Shown piece after piece: positions 1 to 10,349 of a stretch of DNA of 64,000 nt (the stretch's first letter is position 1; every line of letters begins with the position of its first letter). A program made the position numbers and the translations under genes. The notes under the pieces are model-generated. The model was given only the letters and a program-made list of their open reading frames with translations, did not search any database and had not been told where the DNA came from. The DNA comes from Mariprofundaceae bacterium (lineage in GTDB: Bacteria > Pseudomonadota > Zetaproteobacteria > Mariprofundales > Mariprofundaceae), in the NCBI GenBank assembly GCA_021772895.1, contig JAJFLC010000012.1, positions 62,001-126,000 of the forward strand. The letters are read 5' to 3'.

Positions 1-88
1 AAATAAGATTAAGAAGCTTTAAATCAAACGTTCATCATCGTGTCATATTCAAACGATACAGTTACGCACAGGTGAAAGGAGACATTCA

Positions 89-211
89 ATGAATAAAGTG
101 AATTATGTTAAAAAATTTGGTGATTTCCTCTACAAAAATGGCCTGATGGTCATTGCATTGAGTCTCTATATTGGCATCTATGCTGCCAACCTGAACGAAT
201 TCAATATTTAA
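89..211 (+). CDS. 40-aa small single-TM protein (MNKVNYVKKFGDFLYKNGLMVIALSLYIGIYAANLNEFNI)
   Basis: Manual translation; SD-like aaggaga upstream; own terminator immediately downstream; below the 60-aa cutoff of the ORF track. Confidence 0.6.
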   Translation: MNKVNYVKKFGDFLYKNGLMVIALSLYIGIYAANLNEFNI

Positions 212-236
212 ACCCAACACCATCCTCTTAATGGTG

Positions 237-267
237 ACGGCGGCTGGAAACAGTCGCCGTTTTTTTT
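237..267 (+). terminator. Rho-independent terminator after the 40-aa ORF
   Basis: acggcggctg-GAAA-cagtcgccgt stem (one G-U) followed by a T-run. Confidence 0.8.
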
Positions 268-323
268 ATCTCACCCCAAAGCATCTATTGCATTCACACA
301 ACATCCCATACAACGTTCGATTT

Positions 324-2372
324 ATGAATGACATTGCCAACAACCCTCTGATTCAAAGCCTGACAACATCACTGCCTTTATTTAATGATATCAAGCCGGA
401 ACATGTGCTCCCTGCGCTGAACAAAGTGCTGGAATCCAATTACCAAACTATTGAGAAACTAACAAAGCTTGAGCACCCAACATGGGATAATTTCATGAGT
501 CCGCTTGAGATGCTGGATGAAAATATCCAGCGTGTCTGGGGCCCTGTCACCCATATTAATGCTGTATCAAATTCCGATGAACTTCGTCCGATCTATCAAG
601 AGGCGGTTCAAAAAGTGGCCTCCTACCATGCCGAAGTTGCCCAGAACGAGGCACTTTATACTGCCATCAAACATGTGCGTGCCAGCAGCGAATTTAATAC
701 GCTCAATCATGAAAAAAAACAGATGATTGAACATGCTCTGCGCGATTTCAAACTTTCCGGTGCTGAGTTAGAAGGCAAAGACAAAGAACGTTATAAAAGC
801 ATCCAAATGCGTCTTTCTGAACTTGCAACCCAGTTCGAGCAGCATGTACTTGATGCTACACGTGCCTTTGAACTTTATATCAGCAATGAATCAGACCTTG
901 CCGGGCTGCCCGCTTCCATCTGTGATGCTGCAGCACAGCGTGCAAAAGAGAGTGAGAAGACCCGGCAGAAAGGCGACTGGCTTTTCACACTGGATATCCC
1001 CTCCTATCTGCCGTTCATGCAATATGCTGAGAATCGAAATTTAAGGGAAAAAATATATACTTCCTATGTTAGTCGTGCTTCAGAGGGTGAACTCAATAAT
1101 ACGCCCGTGATTGATGAAACACTAAAACTTCGAACAGAAGCTGCACAATTGATTGGCTTTCAAAACTATGCTGCCTATTCATTGGCAACCAAGATGGCTG
1201 ATAGCACAGATGAAGTGATCGCTTTTCTGCGTGAGCTGGCCAACAAAAGTAGCAAGATGGCAAAAAACGAAGTAATCGAGCTCAAAACCTTTGCAAAGAA
1301 TGAGTTAGGCATCGATACGCTTGAAGCCTGGGATGTGCCATTTGTTTCTGAAAAGCTTCGTCTGCATACCTATGCCATCTCTGAAGAAGAACTAAAACCT
1401 TACTTCCCGGAAAAAAAGGTGATCTCCGGCATGTTTGCGCTGGTCGAACGTCTTTATGGCATAAAAATAAAAGACGGAAACGCACCAAAATGGCATAAAA
1501 ACGTCCAGTTTTTTGATATTTTTGATGAAAATGAAGAAAAAATAGCCAGTTTTTACCTTGACCCATACGCTCGCGCTCACAAACGTGGCGGTGCATGGAT
1601 GGATGAATGTACCGTTCGCTGGCACAAAGCAGACAACACCCTGCAACTGCCTGTCGCTTATCTGGTTTGTAACTTTGATGCTCCGGTGGGTGATAAGCCT
1701 GCCTTGTGGACGCACAATGAAGTGTTAACCCTCTTCCATGAATTTGGACATGGCCTGCACCATATGTTGACCACAATGAGTACCCGCAGTGTATCTGGTA
1801 TCAATGGTGTGCCATGGGATGCTGTGGAACTGCCGAGCCAGTTCATGGAAAATTTTTGTTGGGAGCGCGAGGTCACCAACCTTTTTGCACGTCATTATAA
1901 AACCGATGAAATACTACCCGATGTCCTGTTTGATAAGATGCTGGCAGCAAAAAATTTCCTCTCCGGCATGCAAATGTTAAGGCAGGTCGAATTTTCATTG
2001 TTTGATATGTTACTACACACAGAGTTTCTGCCTGAAGGTGACACATCCGTTCAACAGCTTCTTGATCAGGTACGCGATGAAGTTGCCGTATTAACACCAC
2101 CTGCATTTAACAAGTTTCAAAACAGTTTTTCTCACATCTTTGCCGGTGGTTATGGTGCGGGTTACTACAGCTACAAATGGGCTGAAGTGCTCTCAGCCGA
2201 TGCTTACGCAGCCTTTGAAGAAGAAGGTGTCACCAACCCTGAAACGGCCCGCCGCTTCCGTGAATCGATCCTCTCTGTGGGCGGTAGCCGTGATCTCATG
2301 GGAAGTTTCGAGGCCTTCCGAGGCCGTAAACCAACAGTCGATGCTCTGCTTCGCCATTCCGGGATTCAATAA
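324..2372 (+). CDS. prlC: Oligopeptidase A, M3 family metallopeptidase
   Basis: HEFGHGLHH zinc motif; M3 family sequence; start moved to MNDIANNP because the listed start lies in the upstream terminator. Confidence 0.93.
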   Translation: MNDIANNPLIQSLTTSLPLFNDIKPEHVLPALNKVLESNYQTIEKLTKLEHPTWDNFMSPLEMLDENIQRVWGPVTHINAVSNSDELRPIYQEAVQKVASYHAEVAQNEALYTAIKHVRASSEFNTLNHEKKQMIEHALRDFKLSGAELEGKDKERYKSIQMRLSELATQFEQHVLDATRAFELYISNESDLAGLPASICDAAAQRAKESEKTRQKGDWLFTLDIPSYLPFMQYAENRNLREKIYTSYVSRASEGELNNTPVIDETLKLRTEAAQLIGFQNYAAYSLATKMADSTDEVIAFLRELANKSSKMAKNEVIELKTFAKNELGIDTLEAWDVPFVSEKLRLHTYAISEEELKPYFPEKKVISGMFALVERLYGIKIKDGNAPKWHKNVQFFDIFDENEEKIASFYLDPYARAHKRGGAWMDECTVRWHKADNTLQLPVAYLVCNFDAPVGDKPALWTHNEVLTLFHEFGHGLHHMLTTMSTRSVSGINGVPWDAVELPSQFMENFCWEREVTNLFARHYKTDEILPDVLFDKMLAAKNFLSGMQMLRQVEFSLFDMLLHTEFLPEGDTSVQQLLDQVRDEVAVLTPPAFNKFQNSFSHIFAGGYGAGYYSYKWAEVLSADAYAAFEEEGVTNPETARRFRESILSVGGSRDLMGSFEAFRGRKPTVDALLRHSGIQ

Positions 2373-2374
2373 TC

Positions 2375-2770
2375 ATGTATCGTAGCTTTTGTTTTGCCGC
2401 TGCATTGCTTTTATCAACTTTGCTCATGACCGCCTGTTCGACATCAGATAGCAACGCACCGGTAATTTCACAGCAAACGCTGTTACAACAAATCGAAACA
2501 AAAGCGGATATATTGATCCTTGATGTTCGCACCACGGATGAGTTTAAAAACGGCCATATTCCTGGTGCTTATCACATTGATCACCGTGAAATTAAATCAC
2601 GCCTGAAAGAGATTGAGGCTTACAAAAATAAACCGGTCATTGTTTACTGCCACTCCGGCGTGCGCGCCGGCAGGGTCGAACCTTTTCTGATCGAGCAAGG
2701 TTTTACCCAAATCAGACACCTGCAAGGTGACTGGTCTGCCTGGGAATCCAACAAGCTGCATTTTGAATAA
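2375..2770 (+). CDS. Rhodanese-domain lipoprotein
   Basis: Lipobox LLMTAC; rhodanese active-site loop VYCHSGVRAG. Confidence 0.88.
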   Translation: MYRSFCFAAALLLSTLLMTACSTSDSNAPVISQQTLLQQIETKADILILDVRTTDEFKNGHIPGAYHIDHREIKSRLKEIEAYKNKPVIVYCHSGVRAGRVEPFLIEQGFTQIRHLQGDWSAWESNKLHFE

Positions 2771-2880
2771 TTAAATCCCTTTTCAATTCAATGCGCATTC
2801 ACAACAAAAAAAATTGAACTACAATTCTTATCTAATAGTGACCATAGCAGACCTCAGTTCTTTTATAGTGTAGGTAAATC

Positions 2881-4056
2881 ATGAAAACCATTCAAAATTT
2901 CATAAAAGAAGAGTCCTTAGGCGGTATTTTACTTGTCTTTGCCACACTTGTGGCATTGATATTAAGCAACTCCCCCCTATCCAATTGGTACACATCGATC
3001 CTGCATATCCCTATTGAAATAAAAGTTGGCGCATTGCACATCGATAAACATCTATACCACTGGGTAAATGATGGTTTGATGGCTGTATTTTTTCTGCTCA
3101 TTGGCCTGGAAGTTAAAAGAGAGGTACTTGAAGGCGAGCTCTCTTCCTGGTCACAAATCGCACTTCCGGGCATTGCTGCGATTGGAGGCATGGTTATCCC
3201 TGCTGCAATATATATTGCCTTTAATTATAATGATTCCTTTGCACTGCAAGGCTGGGCCATCCCAACCGCAACGGATATCGCATTTGCTTTAGGTATTTTA
3301 TCCCTGCTTGGAAACAGGGTACCTGTATCACTAAAAATATTCCTTATGGCATTGGCCATCCTCGATGATTTGGGTGCGATTATCGTTATCGCGATCTTTT
3401 ACACTTCTGAGCTTTCAACACTCTCCATTTCAGTCGCGACTGCCTGTTTAGCAATTCTGATCACCCTCAACCGGTTGGGTGTTACAAGAAAAGCTGCATA
3501 CATTCTGGTTGGCATTGTTTTATGGGTCAGTGTTTTAAAATCCGGTGTACACGCAACACTTGCAGGCGTTGCTTTAGCATTCACCATTCCGTTGGGTTTA
3601 AAAAATCGTGATGGTGTATCGATCAATTTATCAAAATCACTGGAACATGACCTGCACGATTGGGTCGCATTTTTTATCCTGCCACTTTTTGCATTTGTGA
3701 ATGCGGGCATCGATATAAGAGAGATCCCTATGCCGCTCATGGCCAGCTCTGTGCCTTTGGGTATTGCCATGGGTCTGTTTTTTGGCAAGCAGCTCGGTGT
3801 ATTCTGCTTTAGCTGGGCAGCCATCAAACTGGGAATCACCTCATTGCCAAAAGGTAGTAACTGGTTACAACTCTATGGTGTATCTGTACTGACCGGCATT
3901 GGTTTCACCATGAGCCTGTTTATAGGTTCACTCGCATTTACAGATGACAGGGTTTATCAATACACTGATAAACTCGCTATATTATTAGGTTCCTTTGCAT
4001 CCGCCATGATTGGTTACATCATCTTGTTACGATCAAAAAAGAATTCAGGTTTATAA
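2881..4056 (+). CDS. nhaA: Na+/H+ antiporter NhaA
   Basis: NhaA motifs GLEVKREVLEGEL, PTATDIAFALG, LAILDDLGAI. Confidence 0.96.
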   Translation: MKTIQNFIKEESLGGILLVFATLVALILSNSPLSNWYTSILHIPIEIKVGALHIDKHLYHWVNDGLMAVFFLLIGLEVKREVLEGELSSWSQIALPGIAAIGGMVIPAAIYIAFNYNDSFALQGWAIPTATDIAFALGILSLLGNRVPVSLKIFLMALAILDDLGAIIVIAIFYTSELSTLSISVATACLAILITLNRLGVTRKAAYILVGIVLWVSVLKSGVHATLAGVALAFTIPLGLKNRDGVSINLSKSLEHDLHDWVAFFILPLFAFVNAGIDIREIPMPLMASSVPLGIAMGLFFGKQLGVFCFSWAAIKLGITSLPKGSNWLQLYGVSVLTGIGFTMSLFIGSLAFTDDRVYQYTDKLAILLGSFASAMIGYIILLRSKKNSGL

Positions 4057-4090
4057 ATAGTCAGGGCACAAAAGTATTTAGGGAAATTCT

Positions 4091-4116
4091 GAAAAACTAC
4101 ACCCATGTAGTTTTTC
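4091..4116. terminator. Perfect hairpin downstream of nhaA
   Basis: gaaaaactaca-ccca-tgtagtttttc, 11-bp perfect stem. Confidence 0.6.
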
Positions 4117-4202
4117 AACACGCAAAAGCAAACACTTCGCGTGCATGATTTTGGCAGGCCATCTATGGCCTGTATGGATGCTCTAGCTTTTTCAGAGTAT
4201 CC

Positions 4203-4457
4203 TTAGTGCCTTTCTTCACCCTGATGTTTCTCATCTTCATGCTTCTTTTCAATGCGCTTTTGTTGTTTCTTCTGCTCCCAATTAAGAGTCGGCACAACAA
4301 TCCATGCAAGATATGCCATGATCAATAATGATGAAATTGCCAAAATCGCATGGCCCAAAGATGGATAAAAAGCTGCACCACCAAAATACAAAAGAATCAG
4401 AAAAAAAACCATGCCCGGCACATGTTGAAGACGTTTCTTTTTATTGCCTTCAGGCAT
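4203..4457 (-). CDS. Small two-TM membrane protein with charged C-terminus
   Basis: Intact 84-aa ORF, two hydrophobic segments, K/E/H-rich tail. Confidence 0.6.
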   Translation of the reverse strand: MPEGNKKKRLQHVPGMVFFLILLYFGGAAFYPSLGHAILAISSLLIMAYLAWIVVPTLNWEQKKQQKRIEKKHEDEKHQGEERH

Positions 4458-4484
4458 TAAAAGTTACTACCAAACTCATCAGAA

Positions 4485-5879
4485 CTATTTAAAATAAGTG
4501 GCATCAATCTGGTACTGCTTTAACAGTTTACGCACTGTATTCCGATTCAAACCCAGCATTTCGGATGCCTTCAATTGATTACCACGACACTTCTCCATCA
4601 CCAGCACCAATAGTGCTGGCTCAACCTGCTCCAACAAATGTTTGTGCAGGCCTGTTGCTTCGGCATAACCCAGTTGATCCATGTAACCTTTGAGTGTTCT
4701 TCGCACCACATCACCAAGACCTTCCTGACCCTCATTTTGATCTTGATGCCCAATCGCTAACGCCACATCCGAAAGCGTGATGCTCGCACCGGGAGTCAAA
4801 ACAGCCAGTCTGCGCATCACATTTTTAAGTTCGCGTACGTTACCATACCAATCATAACGTTTGAGCAGTTCAAGTGAATCATCAAGCAGAATCGGAACGT
4901 TCATATCCAGCTCTTCGGCAGCCTGTTTCAAAAGAAACTCGGCCAATTCAGGAACATCATCCCGACGCTCTCTAAGCGGTGGGATATGAACAGGAATCAC
5001 ATTCAGACGGTAATAAAGATCTTCTCGAAACTCTCCCTTTCTGATCTTCACCTGCAAATCCTGATGTGTCGCAGCCAAAAGCCGAACATTCACCGAAATA
5101 TCCTTGTTTGAACCCACCCTTTGTACTGTGCCTGTTTCCAGCACACGCAACAGCTTGGCCTGAAGTGCTGCGGGCATATCACCAATTTCATCCAAAAACA
5201 GCGTGCCGCCACTGGCCTGTTCAAAACGACCTGATCGGGCTTTGTCTGCACCAGTGAACGCGCCCTTCTCATGACCAAACAACTCTGCTTCCAGAAGATC
5301 AGATGGAATCGCAGCGGTATTGATCGGTACAAATGCTTCGTTTTTTCGTGGGCTGCGTTGATGCAACTCCTGCGCGACCAGCTCTTTACCTGTGCCTGAT
5401 TCACCCGTGATCATCACAGTCAGGTCTGAAGCTGCAACCCGGCCAAGGATTCTGAATAAATTTTGCATCGCCTGACTGCGCCCAATGATAACGGTATCCA
5501 TATTGATGACCTGATCTTTCGCAACAGTCTCCTTTTTTATCGGCGCTACACGATGCGCAAGCTGACGCACTTCGTTCAGGTCAAATGGTTTGGGGAGATA
5601 TTCCATCGCACCGGAGCGATAAGCTTCAGCTGCATGACCAAACGTAGTTTCAGCTGTCAACATCACCGTTGGCACATCAAATGTCCCTGATTCAAGCAAT
5701 TTCATGCCATTACCATCCGGTAAATAGACATCCAGAAACAAAATATCGAAATGCTCGCCTGCCAGGGCCTCTGCTTCTGCAATCGACTCGGCTTGCTCGA
5801 CGTCAAACCCTTCCTCTTTTAATACACGCTCAAGAATCCAGCGAATACCCTGATCATCATCAATGATGAGTGCCTTCAT
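4485..5879 (-). CDS. ntrC: Sigma-54-dependent response regulator NtrC
   Basis: REC domain; AAA+ motifs GESGTGKE and GAFTGA; Fis-type HTH; adjacent NtrB-like kinase. Confidence 0.9.
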   Translation of the reverse strand: MKALIIDDDQGIRWILERVLKEEGFDVEQAESIAEAEALAGEHFDILFLDVYLPDGNGMKLLESGTFDVPTVMLTAETTFGHAAEAYRSGAMEYLPKPFDLNEVRQLAHRVAPIKKETVAKDQVINMDTVIIGRSQAMQNLFRILGRVAASDLTVMITGESGTGKELVAQELHQRSPRKNEAFVPINTAAIPSDLLEAELFGHEKGAFTGADKARSGRFEQASGGTLFLDEIGDMPAALQAKLLRVLETGTVQRVGSNKDISVNVRLLAATHQDLQVKIRKGEFREDLYYRLNVIPVHIPPLRERRDDVPELAEFLLKQAAEELDMNVPILLDDSLELLKRYDWYGNVRELKNVMRRLAVLTPGASITLSDVALAIGHQDQNEGQEGLGDVVRRTLKGYMDQLGYAEATGLHKHLLEQVEPALLVLVMEKCRGNQLKASEMLGLNRNTVRKLLKQYQIDATYFK

Positions 5880-6904
5880 GTTTTCCCCTCTATCGTTTCA
5901 ACTTTTAATGGCAAATGCAGCACAAACGATGTGCGTCCGTGTCCACTGCTTAATTTTACACGCCCACCGTGTTCCTGAACCACACGCTGTACAATCGCCA
6001 GCCCCAAGCCACTTCCACGCTCTTTACCTGTTACAAAGGGCTGAAAAAGATGTTCCTTCAATGAATCAGGAATAGGTGTGCCATTACTTGTAATCTTAAG
6101 CTCCACCACCAAACCCTGATGCCCGGGCAACGCCACCATCGAAGCAATGCGGGTGTGCCATTCAATCAGCGTTGAGCCTGCTTCCACTGCGTTGCTCCAA
6201 AGATTTTCAATGGCCTGTCTCAGGCGTGCCTCATGCACCGTTAACGGCGGAATGCTTGGATCATAAACCCGATGTAAGTGAACCCCTTCCGAAGCACGGC
6301 AAACATTATCAAGCAGTGCATGAATATTGACCGGTGCCATTGCAATATCCGCACGCGGACCAAGCTGTAAAAATGCATCAATGCGTTCTTTGATCCGATC
6401 CACTTCGGAGAGCATGTGTGTGCTGATTTCAATCACATCGGTATCGTTAGCCTTCTCAGAAAGCCACTGGCTTGCACCCCGAAGTGAAGCCAGTGGGTTT
6501 TTTACCTCGTGTGCCATCTCCAATGCGATACGAGCCACAGCCTCGGCCATCTCCTGCCGTTTTGCCTGCTTCTCAACCTCAACCCTGTTGCCCTCGGGAA
6601 CCATCAATACAACCACACCTTTTTCATTTGCCCCCAGATGCAGGGAATAAGGCAAATGTGTTAAACGATTACTAAATGCATCATCAGTCACAGTCTCACC
6701 AAGAGAGACACGTTCCAGCATGGCATTCACTTCTGATGATGGTTCAAAAAAATCAGAAAGATGTCGTCCGGTTAATTTTCTGGCCGAAGTTCCAAGCTGT
6801 TCTTCAGCCAGCATATTGGCATGAATCACATTTCCCCAACCGTCAAGAAACAGCATAGGCAGTGGAATATGTGAGGTGTCAACCTGCCTGGTACTAAGCG
6901 GCAA
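5876..6904 (-). CDS. ntrB: NtrB-like nitrogen regulation histidine kinase
   Basis: PAS plus H-box MAHEVKNPLASLRGA and HATPase motifs GSGLGLAIV; TTG start at 6904 overlapping the end of dusB avoids an implausible N-terminal extension. Confidence 0.85.
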   Translation of the reverse strand: MPLSTRQVDTSHIPLPMLFLDGWGNVIHANMLAEEQLGTSARKLTGRHLSDFFEPSSEVNAMLERVSLGETVTDDAFSNRLTHLPYSLHLGANEKGVVVLMVPEGNRVEVEKQAKRQEMAEAVARIALEMAHEVKNPLASLRGASQWLSEKANDTDVIEISTHMLSEVDRIKERIDAFLQLGPRADIAMAPVNIHALLDNVCRASEGVHLHRVYDPSIPPLTVHEARLRQAIENLWSNAVEAGSTLIEWHTRIASMVALPGHQGLVVELKITSNGTPIPDSLKEHLFQPFVTGKERGSGLGLAIVQRVVQEHGGRVKLSSGHGRTSFVLHLPLKVETIEGKT

Positions 6905-7895
6905 GTGGCACCGGATTTTGTAGACCAAGGAAATAATTTTGAGCTGTCTCCAGCTGTGCCTGCCAGTCTTCAATGCGTTGAAAATGCCCGCGAAATTCCG
7001 CGGAACCACGTAAACCCTTACTATACCAAACCACATGTTTGCGAGCCAAACGGCTGGCAGAATATTCCCCATGATGTTCAACAAGCAGTTGCATGTGTTC
7101 TTCAACCACAGCCCAACGCTCCTCGGCAGTCGGTTTAGATGGGATGGGTTTGCCCGTTAGCGCAGCACTTACTTCTCCAAGCAGCCATGGGTTTCCTTGC
7201 ACCGCACGGCCAATCATCACGCCGTCACAACCGGAAATACGCACCATCTCCAATGCTGTTTCAGCATCCACAATATCGCCATTGCCAATCACTGGAATAG
7301 ATACCACGCTCTTTGCCCTGCCAATATCTTCCCAGTTGGCATGCCCGTTAAACATCTGGGCGCGTGTACGTCCATGCACAGTTAACATTTGCACACCACA
7401 CCCTTCTGCAATGCGTGCAATATTTTCAACATTTTTACTATTCTCATCCCAACCCGTACGGATTTTCAATGTAATCGGAACATCGATAGCTTTCACAAGT
7501 GCATCCAGAATAGTCGCAACCAGTTTCTCATCCCGTAGCATGGCAGAGCCTGCCACCTGCTTCACAATTTTCTTCACCGGACAGCCCATATTAATATCAA
7601 CAAAATCTGCGCCATGTTCAACCGCCCAATTGGCTGCTGCTATCATATATTTTGGATCAGACCCTGCGATCTGGATGGATACAGGGTGTTCACCCGCATC
7701 AACAATTGCCATCTTCTGAGTGCGTTCACGTTTTTGTTCAATGGCACGGCTGGCAATCATTTCTGTCACCATCAAACCCACGCCAAAACGTTTACAAATT
7801 TTACGAAATGGCAAATCAGTAATGCCAGCCATCGGAGCCAATGCCAAAGGCTGATCAATATAATGATTCCCTAATGTGAAGCCTGTTGAACGCAT
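6894..7895 (-). CDS. dusB: tRNA-dihydrouridine synthase DusB
   Basis: APMAGITDLPFR, DINMGCPVKK, GCDGVMIGRA motifs. Confidence 0.95.
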   Translation of the reverse strand: MRSTGFTLGNHYIDQPLALAPMAGITDLPFRKICKRFGVGLMVTEMIASRAIEQKRERTQKMAIVDAGEHPVSIQIAGSDPKYMIAAANWAVEHGADFVDINMGCPVKKIVKQVAGSAMLRDEKLVATILDALVKAIDVPITLKIRTGWDENSKNVENIARIAEGCGVQMLTVHGRTRAQMFNGHANWEDIGRAKSVVSIPVIGNGDIVDAETALEMVRISGCDGVMIGRAVQGNPWLLGEVSAALTGKPIPSKPTAEERWAVVEEHMQLLVEHHGEYSASRLARKHVVWYSKGLRGSAEFRGHFQRIEDWQAQLETAQNYFLGLQNPVPLAA

Positions 7896-7943
7896 ATTAC
7901 CTTCTGACCTTGCCTAAAAAATGGGCAACTATAGTGATTCATA

Positions 7944-8687
7944 TTGAATATGTCAGCTATGACTGACAGCTTTGCCAACATGACCACCCCGATCACAGAG
8001 CCCATTACAAAACAAAACACAGAAAAAGCCTTACCCACCATCATCTGGCCACGAACAAATTTTATTCAATCTGTAGCTGATACAAGGGTCTTTCCGGAAA
8101 TTTCACTGCCACAGCTTGCCGTAGCCGGGCACTCTAACGTTGGTAAGTCCACTCTTTTGAACGCCCTGTTTGATCGCAAAGGGCTGGTCAAAACATCCAA
8201 ACGCCCCGGCTGCACCCGGCTTTTGAACCTGTTTGAAGTCGATGAAAAATTATTGGTCGTCGATTTGCCGGGTTATGGATATGCCAGAGCTCCAAAAGGC
8301 GAAAAACGCCAATGGGCAAAACTTATTGAACTCTATCTGAGAAGCCCTTCCGTTGCCCAACTCGTATTGGTGTTACTCGATATCCGCCATGGCCCAAAAG
8401 ATAGTGATTTGCAAATGATTGAGTGGCTCAATGAATATGGTATCCGCTGGGTTCCTATTGCAACCAAAGCAGATAAACTCACCGGCAACAAACGCGCCAT
8501 GCGTCTGAAAGAGATGTGTGAAGCGATGGGTGGCATGCTCAAACCGCTACCCACATCATCACTTGATAATCGCGGTATAAAAGAACTGCGTGAACTCATT
8601 ATCAAAGAGGTTTTTGATCGTGAATCAGAAAACTTTTGGGGCGAATTAGATGGTGAAGAAAGCGACAACGAAAAAATCTCTGACTAA
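7944..8687 (+). CDS. engB: Ribosome biogenesis GTP-binding protein EngB/YsxC
   Basis: GHSNVGKSTLLN, DLPGYG, TKADK G motifs. Confidence 0.95.
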   Translation: MNMSAMTDSFANMTTPITEPITKQNTEKALPTIIWPRTNFIQSVADTRVFPEISLPQLAVAGHSNVGKSTLLNALFDRKGLVKTSKRPGCTRLLNLFEVDEKLLVVDLPGYGYARAPKGEKRQWAKLIELYLRSPSVAQLVLVLLDIRHGPKDSDLQMIEWLNEYGIRWVPIATKADKLTGNKRAMRLKEMCEAMGGMLKPLPTSSLDNRGIKELRELIIKEVFDRESENFWGELDGEESDNEKISD

Positions 8688-8743
8688 TTCAGTCAATTAT
8701 TTTACTGCACCAACTTATACCTATCGCTCATCCAAACACAGAA

Positions 8744-8764
8744 TACCCCGCCAAAGCGGGGCAT
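8744..8764. terminator. GC-rich hairpin between convergent engB and DUF1761 gene
   Basis: ataccccgc-caaa-gcggggcat stem. Confidence 0.5.
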
Positions 8765-8800
8765 TCATTGTTTTAAGGTGTGTGGGTGTTTAAGAAATGT

Positions 8801-9184
8801 TTAAAAAATTCCCTGACAAACGATCATGACAACACCAACAACAATGATATAAAAGAAATCAATCACAATGGCATAACAACTTTTATTAACAAAGCCACCC
8901 GCTGATGCTATCAATGTTGCCGCAGCCAAAATCGCCAGCAGCGCCGTAATCAAAGCATCGCTTGTTGCGGTAATTCCAATCACAAGCGCAAGCAGCAGCA
9001 AGCCTGCCAATTGTGTTAGCATCGCAAACACGGGCATTTCATTTGCACTGTCCAGAGCTACACCCGAGCCTTCTGCCCACTTCCTGCCAAAGAGCTTGGG
9101 GCTATACCAAAGCCAACCAACCAAAAATGAAAGCACCGTGCCTACACTGACTGCCAGCCAGTTTACATTTGAAAAATTTTCCAT
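8801..9184 (-). CDS. DUF1761-like four-TM protein
   Basis: VNWLAVSVGTVLSFLVGWLWYSPKLFGRKWAEG N-terminus and TM pattern. Confidence 0.75.
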   Translation of the reverse strand: MENFSNVNWLAVSVGTVLSFLVGWLWYSPKLFGRKWAEGSGVALDSANEMPVFAMLTQLAGLLLLALVIGITATSDALITALLAILAAATLIASAGGFVNKSCYAIVIDFFYIIVVGVVMIVCQGIF

Positions 9185-9219
9185 TATTCGATCCTCCGTA
9201 TTCCCTTATTTTTAAAAAC

Positions 9220-9966
9220 TTACGCCAAAATACCATCAAGACAAATCAAAATTGCCGTCCATCCACCTTCGTGGTTCGCACGAGATTCTTCGTCTGGAAA
9301 TTTAACATGAATAAGCTCAACATTTGTACCTTCTTCAACTTGACTGAAATTAAGTGTAACCACTGACCCTTCAATCGAAAAAGGGGATTCCCAAGTGAAT
9401 GCAATTTGGGAGTAAGGAGAAATTTTCTTATATTCGCCACCATGCGGCATCTCTTTTTCTCCAGCGACCATGATGATATCAAATCGCCCCCCTTCACGCG
9501 CATCGGTCTCAGCCTTGGGCACAATCACTCCCTTGGCTGGGATCATAAATTTGGCAATCATTTCCGGGTCAAGCCAGGCATTAAAAACAGACTCAATAGG
9601 AGCCTTGATCGTACGTGATACATTGAGTGATAATTCAGACATGTTTTCCTCCTTAACTAACAAGCTTTCCAGTTTGTCCAGCCGTAATTCCCAGATGGAT
9701 CGCAGGTTTTGAAACCAGTTATCAATTTCTGACACCGGAGCCAAATTCGCCTCGATCAGGTGAACACGGCCCAACGTTTTTCGCGTAACCAGACCGGCTG
9801 ATTCAAGCACTTTGATATGTTTCGACACCGCATTTAGGCTCATGTCGTAATGCTCAGCCAAATCTGTCACACGGGTTGCACCTTCCTGAACCAGCGTTGT
9901 CAAAATCGATCGCCGAGTAGTATCACTGGCAGCCTTTAAAATATCTGTAAGCTGCTGTTCACTCAT
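9220..9966 (-). CDS. ArsR-family HTH fused to AHSA1/SRPBCC domain
   Basis: N-terminal winged-helix (DTTRRSILTTL...VSKHIKVLE) followed in frame by AHSA1 domain (SRTIKAPIESVFNAWLDPEMIAKF). Confidence 0.85.
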   Translation of the reverse strand: MSEQQLTDILKAASDTTRRSILTTLVQEGATRVTDLAEHYDMSLNAVSKHIKVLESAGLVTRKTLGRVHLIEANLAPVSEIDNWFQNLRSIWELRLDKLESLLVKEENMSELSLNVSRTIKAPIESVFNAWLDPEMIAKFMIPAKGVIVPKAETDAREGGRFDIIMVAGEKEMPHGGEYKKISPYSQIAFTWESPFSIEGSVVTLNFSQVEEGTNVELIHVKFPDEESRANHEGGWTAILICLDGILA

Positions 9967-10172
9967 ATGATCAACCATACGGATGAATATAATCAAAAGC
10001 TTTATTTTATCAACTATTAGGTTGAATATATTTGTAGTGACTTGCCAATGCTCTAGGCCATCTCTACTCTTTACATAAGGGAATGACTTGAATCAATGCA
10101 ATTGTAAAAAATCCCTGTTTTATGCTTAATATGAAATGTGCTAAAAAATATGTTCATCTATAGGAGCGTAAT

Positions 10173-10349
10173 ATGTGGAAAATCAGTGGCTCGTATTGTG
10201 TTCGTTGTGTGCTTCATTCGGATATTCCAGATGAACATCGATATTTATTCAGTGCAAAGCACGAAGCTCTCTGGCTAAGACACTTAAACTCCTTTTGGCC
10301 AAATTTAGCAGTATATAATCAGCATTATATTAAAGGGAGATTGGCATGA
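10173..10349 (+). CDS. 58-aa small protein overlapping the next start by 4 nt
   Basis: Manual translation MWKISGSYCVRCVLHSDIPDEHRY...KGRLA*; taggag SD; ATGA overlap with ORF at 10346. Confidence 0.5.
   Translation: MWKISGSYCVRCVLHSDIPDEHRYLFSAKHEALWLRHLNSFWPNLAVYNQHYIKGRLA

Noticed and set aside
231-323. N-terminal extension of prlC starting at 231
   Set aside because: Runs through a Rho-independent terminator; MNDIANNP at 324 fits oligopeptidase A
1282-1776. 164-aa minus-strand ORF inside prlC
   Set aside because: Antisense shadow ORF, low-complexity, no domain
4150-4173. Second hairpin caggcca-tcta-tggcctg downstream of nhaA
   Set aside because: Short stem without a T-run; not distinguishable from chance or a terminator backup
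6905-7105. N-terminal extension of the NtrB-like kinase
   Set aside because: Antisense-like composition within dusB coding sequence; TTG at 6904 gives a normal start
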